This document shows positions 5,867 to 8,142 of a stretch of DNA of 8,142 nt, one piece after another. Location of the stretch: the NCBI GenBank assembly GCA_016302985.1, contig JAEDMN010000151.1, positions 1 to 8,142 on the forward strand, given 5' to 3'. Each line of letters begins with the position of its first letter. Within the stretch, counting starts at the first letter, position 1. This DNA comes from Kiritimatiellia bacterium (GTDB lineage: Bacteria; Verrucomicrobiota; Kiritimatiellia; RFP12; UBA1067). The notes beneath the pieces were generated by a model. It saw only the letters and a list, made by a program, of their open reading frames with translations. It did no database searches and was not told the origin of the DNA. The position numbers and the translations under genes are program-made.

Positions 5867-6475
5867 TCAGAGGCCGATTTCGTGGATCAGGGGAATCAGG
5901 ACGCCCTTGACGAGGTCGTCGTTGAGACGGTGGCCGCCCTCGAATTCGCGGGACATGCCGGGGTAGTGCTGCTCGAAGATGGGCCGGTTGCCCGGGGCGA
6001 TGTCGTCCTGCGAGCCGAAGAGGCCGTGGCAGAGGGCGCGGTCGTCGTCCGTGATGCCGTCGAACTGGTGCGCCTCCATCTCGGCGAAGTGCTCGATCGT
6101 CTCCTTGTAGACGTGGAACTCGCGCGCGCCGTCCTTCCGCTTGCTCAGCCACCTGTACTTGCCGACGTGGAGCAGCGAGTAGAGCTTCGACATCCCGAAC
6201 GCGGGGTTCACGCAGATGCGCGCGAAGCCGCGCAGCTGCTGCGCGTACATCGCGCCCATCGAGGTGCCGATGACGAGCATCGGCTCCTCCTTCTCGAGGA
6301 TCGAATGGATCAGCGGCAGCGCGTCGACGGGGTCGACCGGCAGGTCCGGCGCGACCACCTGCAGGCGGTCTGCCTCGGGGCGGTTCCAGAACTCGCGGCG
6401 GAGGAGGTCGACGGTTCCGCTCGCGCCGGAGGAGCCGAAACCGTGCAGATAGAGGACCTTGGGAACATCAGCCAT
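5867..6475 (-). CDS. YqiA/YcfP-family (UPF0227) alpha/beta hydrolase, putative esterase
   Basis: A 202-residue cytoplasmic protein with the compact alpha/beta-hydrolase fold of the YqiA/YcfP group, whose E. coli members are small esterases of poorly known physiological role. The sequence shows the N-terminal strand and oxyanion loop VLYLHGFGSS (7-16), the nucleophile elbow IGTSMGAMYA (69-78) with Ser72, a likely acid in LFGSQDD (152-158) and the catalytic His in GGHRLND (180-186, His182), so the Ser-Asp-His triad appears intact. PAFGM (91-95) after the elbow is typical of the group. There is no signal peptide. ATG at 6475 gives the natural start MADVPKVLYLHG; a weak GGTGA lies four bases upstream, and the open frame further upstream is Arg/Pro-rich and looks non-coding. 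It lies 84 bases after gyrA and may be cotranscribed with it. Its substrate cannot be inferred. Confidence 0.87.
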   Translation of the reverse strand: MADVPKVLYLHGFGSSGASGTVDLLRREFWNRPEADRLQVVAPDLPVDPVDALPLIHSILEKEEPMLVIGTSMGAMYAQQLRGFARICVNPAFGMSKLYSLLHVGKYRWLSKRKDGAREFHVYKETIEHFAEMEAHQFDGITDDDRALCHGLFGSQDDIAPGNRPIFEQHYPGMSREFEGGHRLNDDLVKGVLIPLIHEIGL

Positions 6476-6559
6476 GTCGTCACCAAACCCATTCCGGCGG
6501 CGCCACGAGGCCGGCCGCGCAGGAGAGCGCGCAGGCACGCAGCGCGAGGCGCTTCACGT

Positions 6560-8142
6560 TCACGACTCGGCAGGGGTGGCGGACGCGTCGGCGGCGGGGG
6601 CGTCCGCGCCGGATCCGGCTTCGGCGGGCTCCGGCTTCGCCAGGGCGTCGCCGGGCGTCGTCTCCTCCTCGGGCTCGGCGGCCACGACGGAGACGGAGAC
6701 GAGCGTGGCGCCCGCGGTGAGGCGCACGAGGCGCACGCCCTGCGCGTGGGTGCCCGAGACGGTGATGTCCACCACGCGCTGGCGCACCATCAGGCCGTCG
6801 GAGGTGATGGAGATGATGGACTCGTCGTCGCGCACGGCGTGGGCCGAGACGACCTTGCCGTTGCGGTCCGCGCCCTTGATCGCGGTCACGCCCATGCCGC
6901 CGCGGTGCTTCGACATGTACTCCTTGAACTCGGTGCGCTTGCCGTAGCCGTTCTCCGTCGCGACGAGCAGCGTCTTCGAGTCGTCCACGACGTCGAGCGA
7001 GCACACGGCGTCGCCGTCGCGCAGGCTGATGCCGCGCACGCCGCCCGCCGCGCGGCCCATGCGGCGCACCTCGTCCGAGTTGTAGCGCGTGCCGATGCCG
7101 TTGCGGGTGATCATCACCACGTCCTCGCCGGGCTTCACGAGGCGCACCTCGACGAGCGCGTCGCCCTCGTCGATCGTGATGGCCTTGATGCCGTTGCGGT
7201 TGACGTTCTTGAAGTCGCCGAGCAGGGTCTTCTTGACCGTGCCGTTCTGCGTCGCGAACATGACGTCGACGTCGCCCTCGAAGGAGCGGATCGGCAGCAG
7301 GCGCAGCACCTGCTCGCCGGGCTGCAGGTTGAGCAGGTTGACGAGCGGCTTGCCGAAGCTCGCGCGCGGCGCCTCGGGAATCTCGTAGGCGTCCTTGAGG
7401 AAGAGGCGGCCCGTGTTCGTGAAGAACATCAGCGAGTCGTGCGTCTCGGCGACGAAGACGAGGCGGAGGAAGTCCTCCTCCTTCAGCTGCGCGCCCTTCA
7501 CGCCGCGGCCGCCCCGGTTCTGCTCCTTGTACTCCGTGAGCGGGACGCGCTTGACGTAGCCGCGGTTCGAAAGCGTGATCACGCAGGGCTCGTCCGCGAT
7601 GAGGTCCTTGACGGAGACCTCGTTCTCGTCGAAGGTGATCTCCGTACGGCGCTTGCCGTCCTTCTTGTCCGCGAACTTCTCGCGCATCATCGCGAGGTCG
7701 TCCTTGATGATCTGGTAGACGCGGCCGGCGTCCGCGAGGATCGCCTGGAGGTCGGCGATCGTCACGAGCAGCGCGGCCAGCTCCGCCTCCAGCTTCTCGC
7801 GCTCGAGGCCCGTGAGCTGGTAGAGGCGCATGTCGAGGATCGCGTTGACCTGCAGGTCGGAGAAGTGGAAGGCCTCCTGCAGCCTCTCCCTGGCCTCGTC
7901 GCGGTTCTTCGACGCGCGGATGATCTTCACGACGTCGTCGAGGTTGGCGATCGCGATGAGCAGGCCGTCCAGGATGTGCTTGCGCGCCTCCGCCTTGCGC
8001 AGCTCGAAGCGCGTGCGGCGGGTGATCACCTCGAAGCGGTGGTTCACGTAGCAGCGGAAGAAGTCCTTCAGGTTCATGATCCGCGGACGGCCCTGGTCGA
8101 TCGCGAGCATGTTCGCGCCGAAGGTCGTCTGCAGCTCCGTGT
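6560..8142 (-). CDS. gyrA: DNA gyrase subunit A, C-terminal part (5' end beyond the window)
   Basis: GyrA is the breakage-reunion subunit of the GyrA2GyrB2 gyrase that introduces negative supercoils. The window holds the last 526 codons; the reading frame runs off the right edge, so the winged-helix domain with the active-site Tyr and the quinolone-resistance region are missing. The visible part starts in the tower region (LQTTFGANMLAIDQGRPRIM, comparable to LQVSFGINMVAL in E. coli). It continues with NLKDFF and RRTRFELRKA, the coiled-coil stalk and ILDMRLYQLTGLEREKL. The C-terminal DNA-wrapping beta-pinwheel follows. The GyrA box QNRGGRG, encoded at 7502-7522, separates this from ParC. Degenerate blade repeats follow (for example GRAAGGVRG and HRGGMG). 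The last 38 or so residues are an acidic, Ala/Pro-rich, probably disordered tail. The only oddity is that tail; the core is intact with no frameshift. Confidence 0.97.
   Translation of the reverse strand, partial: TELQTTFGANMLAIDQGRPRIMNLKDFFRCYVNHRFEVITRRTRFELRKAEARKHILDGLLIAIANLDDVVKIIRASKNRDEARERLQEAFHFSDLQVNAILDMRLYQLTGLEREKLEAELAALLVTIADLQAILADAGRVYQIIKDDLAMMREKFADKKDGKRRTEITFDENEVSVKDLIADEPCVITLSNRGYVKRVPLTEYKEQNRGGRGVKGAQLKEEDFLRLVFVAETHDSLMFFTNTGRLFLKDAYEIPEAPRASFGKPLVNLLNLQPGEQVLRLLPIRSFEGDVDVMFATQNGTVKKTLLGDFKNVNRNGIKAITIDEGDALVEVRLVKPGEDVVMITRNGIGTRYNSDEVRRMGRAAGGVRGISLRDGDAVCSLDVVDDSKTLLVATENGYGKRTEFKEYMSKHRGGMGVTAIKGADRNGKVVSAHAVRDDESIISITSDGLMVRQRVVDITVSGTHAQGVRLVRLTAGATLVSVSVVAAEPEEETTPGDALAKPEPAEAGSGADAPAADASATPAES

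Noticed and set aside
2658..5966. Plus-strand open frame of 1102 codons opposite the multidomain and GH88 genes
   Set aside because: It is antisense to well-supported proteins, is dominated by Arg, Val, Ala and Asp with no recognisable domain, and is the expected by-product of GC-rich codon use on the other strand.
5712..6152. N-terminal extension of the multidomain protein to 6152
   Set aside because: The extension is Arg/Pro-rich, overlaps the hydrolase gene and would bury the signal peptide that begins at 5711.
6516..6531. CGCGC/GCGCG stem in the gyrA-hydrolase gap as a terminator
   Set aside because: The stem is only five bp, there is no T run, and such GC stems are common in this composition.

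Overview
The window reads as chromosomal DNA of a GC-rich bacterium (roughly two thirds GC by eye). All five supported genes lie on the minus strand, so transcription runs from right to left. A gyrA gene enters from the right edge and ends at 6560. It is followed by a small YqiA/YcfP-type alpha/beta hydrolase (5867-6475). A 155-base gap with a promoter-like site then precedes three consecutive genes for proteins with export signals. The secreted carbohydrate-active content and the protein flavour are compatible with the PVC superphylum (Kiritimatiellota, Lentisphaerota, Verrucomicrobiota). That placement is inference only, because no rRNA or other taxonomic marker can be compared here.

The three export genes look like one transcription unit and a small polysaccharide-utilisation module. 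The first (2829-5711) encodes a 960-residue multidomain protein with Fn3-like, discoidin-like, PA14-like and concanavalin-like regions and no catalytic domain I can recognise; it is probably an adhesin or glycan-binding protein. The second (1556-2746) is a clear GH88 unsaturated glucuronyl hydrolase with both conserved catalytic Asp positions. The third (91-1518) is a right-handed beta-helix protein of the pectate-lyase/GH28-like superfamily with an unusual inserted module. GH88 enzymes act on the unsaturated uronides that polysaccharide lyases release, so the set suggests binding and breakdown of a uronic-acid polysaccharide such as a glycosaminoglycan or pectin-like polymer. The substrate cannot be read from the sequence.

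The most unusual structure lies between the genes. The junction between the first and second export genes holds six CTAG tetramers, five in exact 9-base register. They are the only CTAG sites in the window, and the last one contains the upstream gene's TAG stop codon. The next junction holds a different short tandem array (7-base period, consensus CGTTCAA) that also begins at the upstream stop codon. A perfect stem-loop follows the stop of the last gene directly. The first export gene has an extended -10 element placed so that transcription would start at or next to the A of its ATG, which suggests a leaderless mRNA.

No tRNA, rRNA, CRISPR array, insertion sequence or phage gene was seen. No stretch longer than 300 bases lacks a gene.
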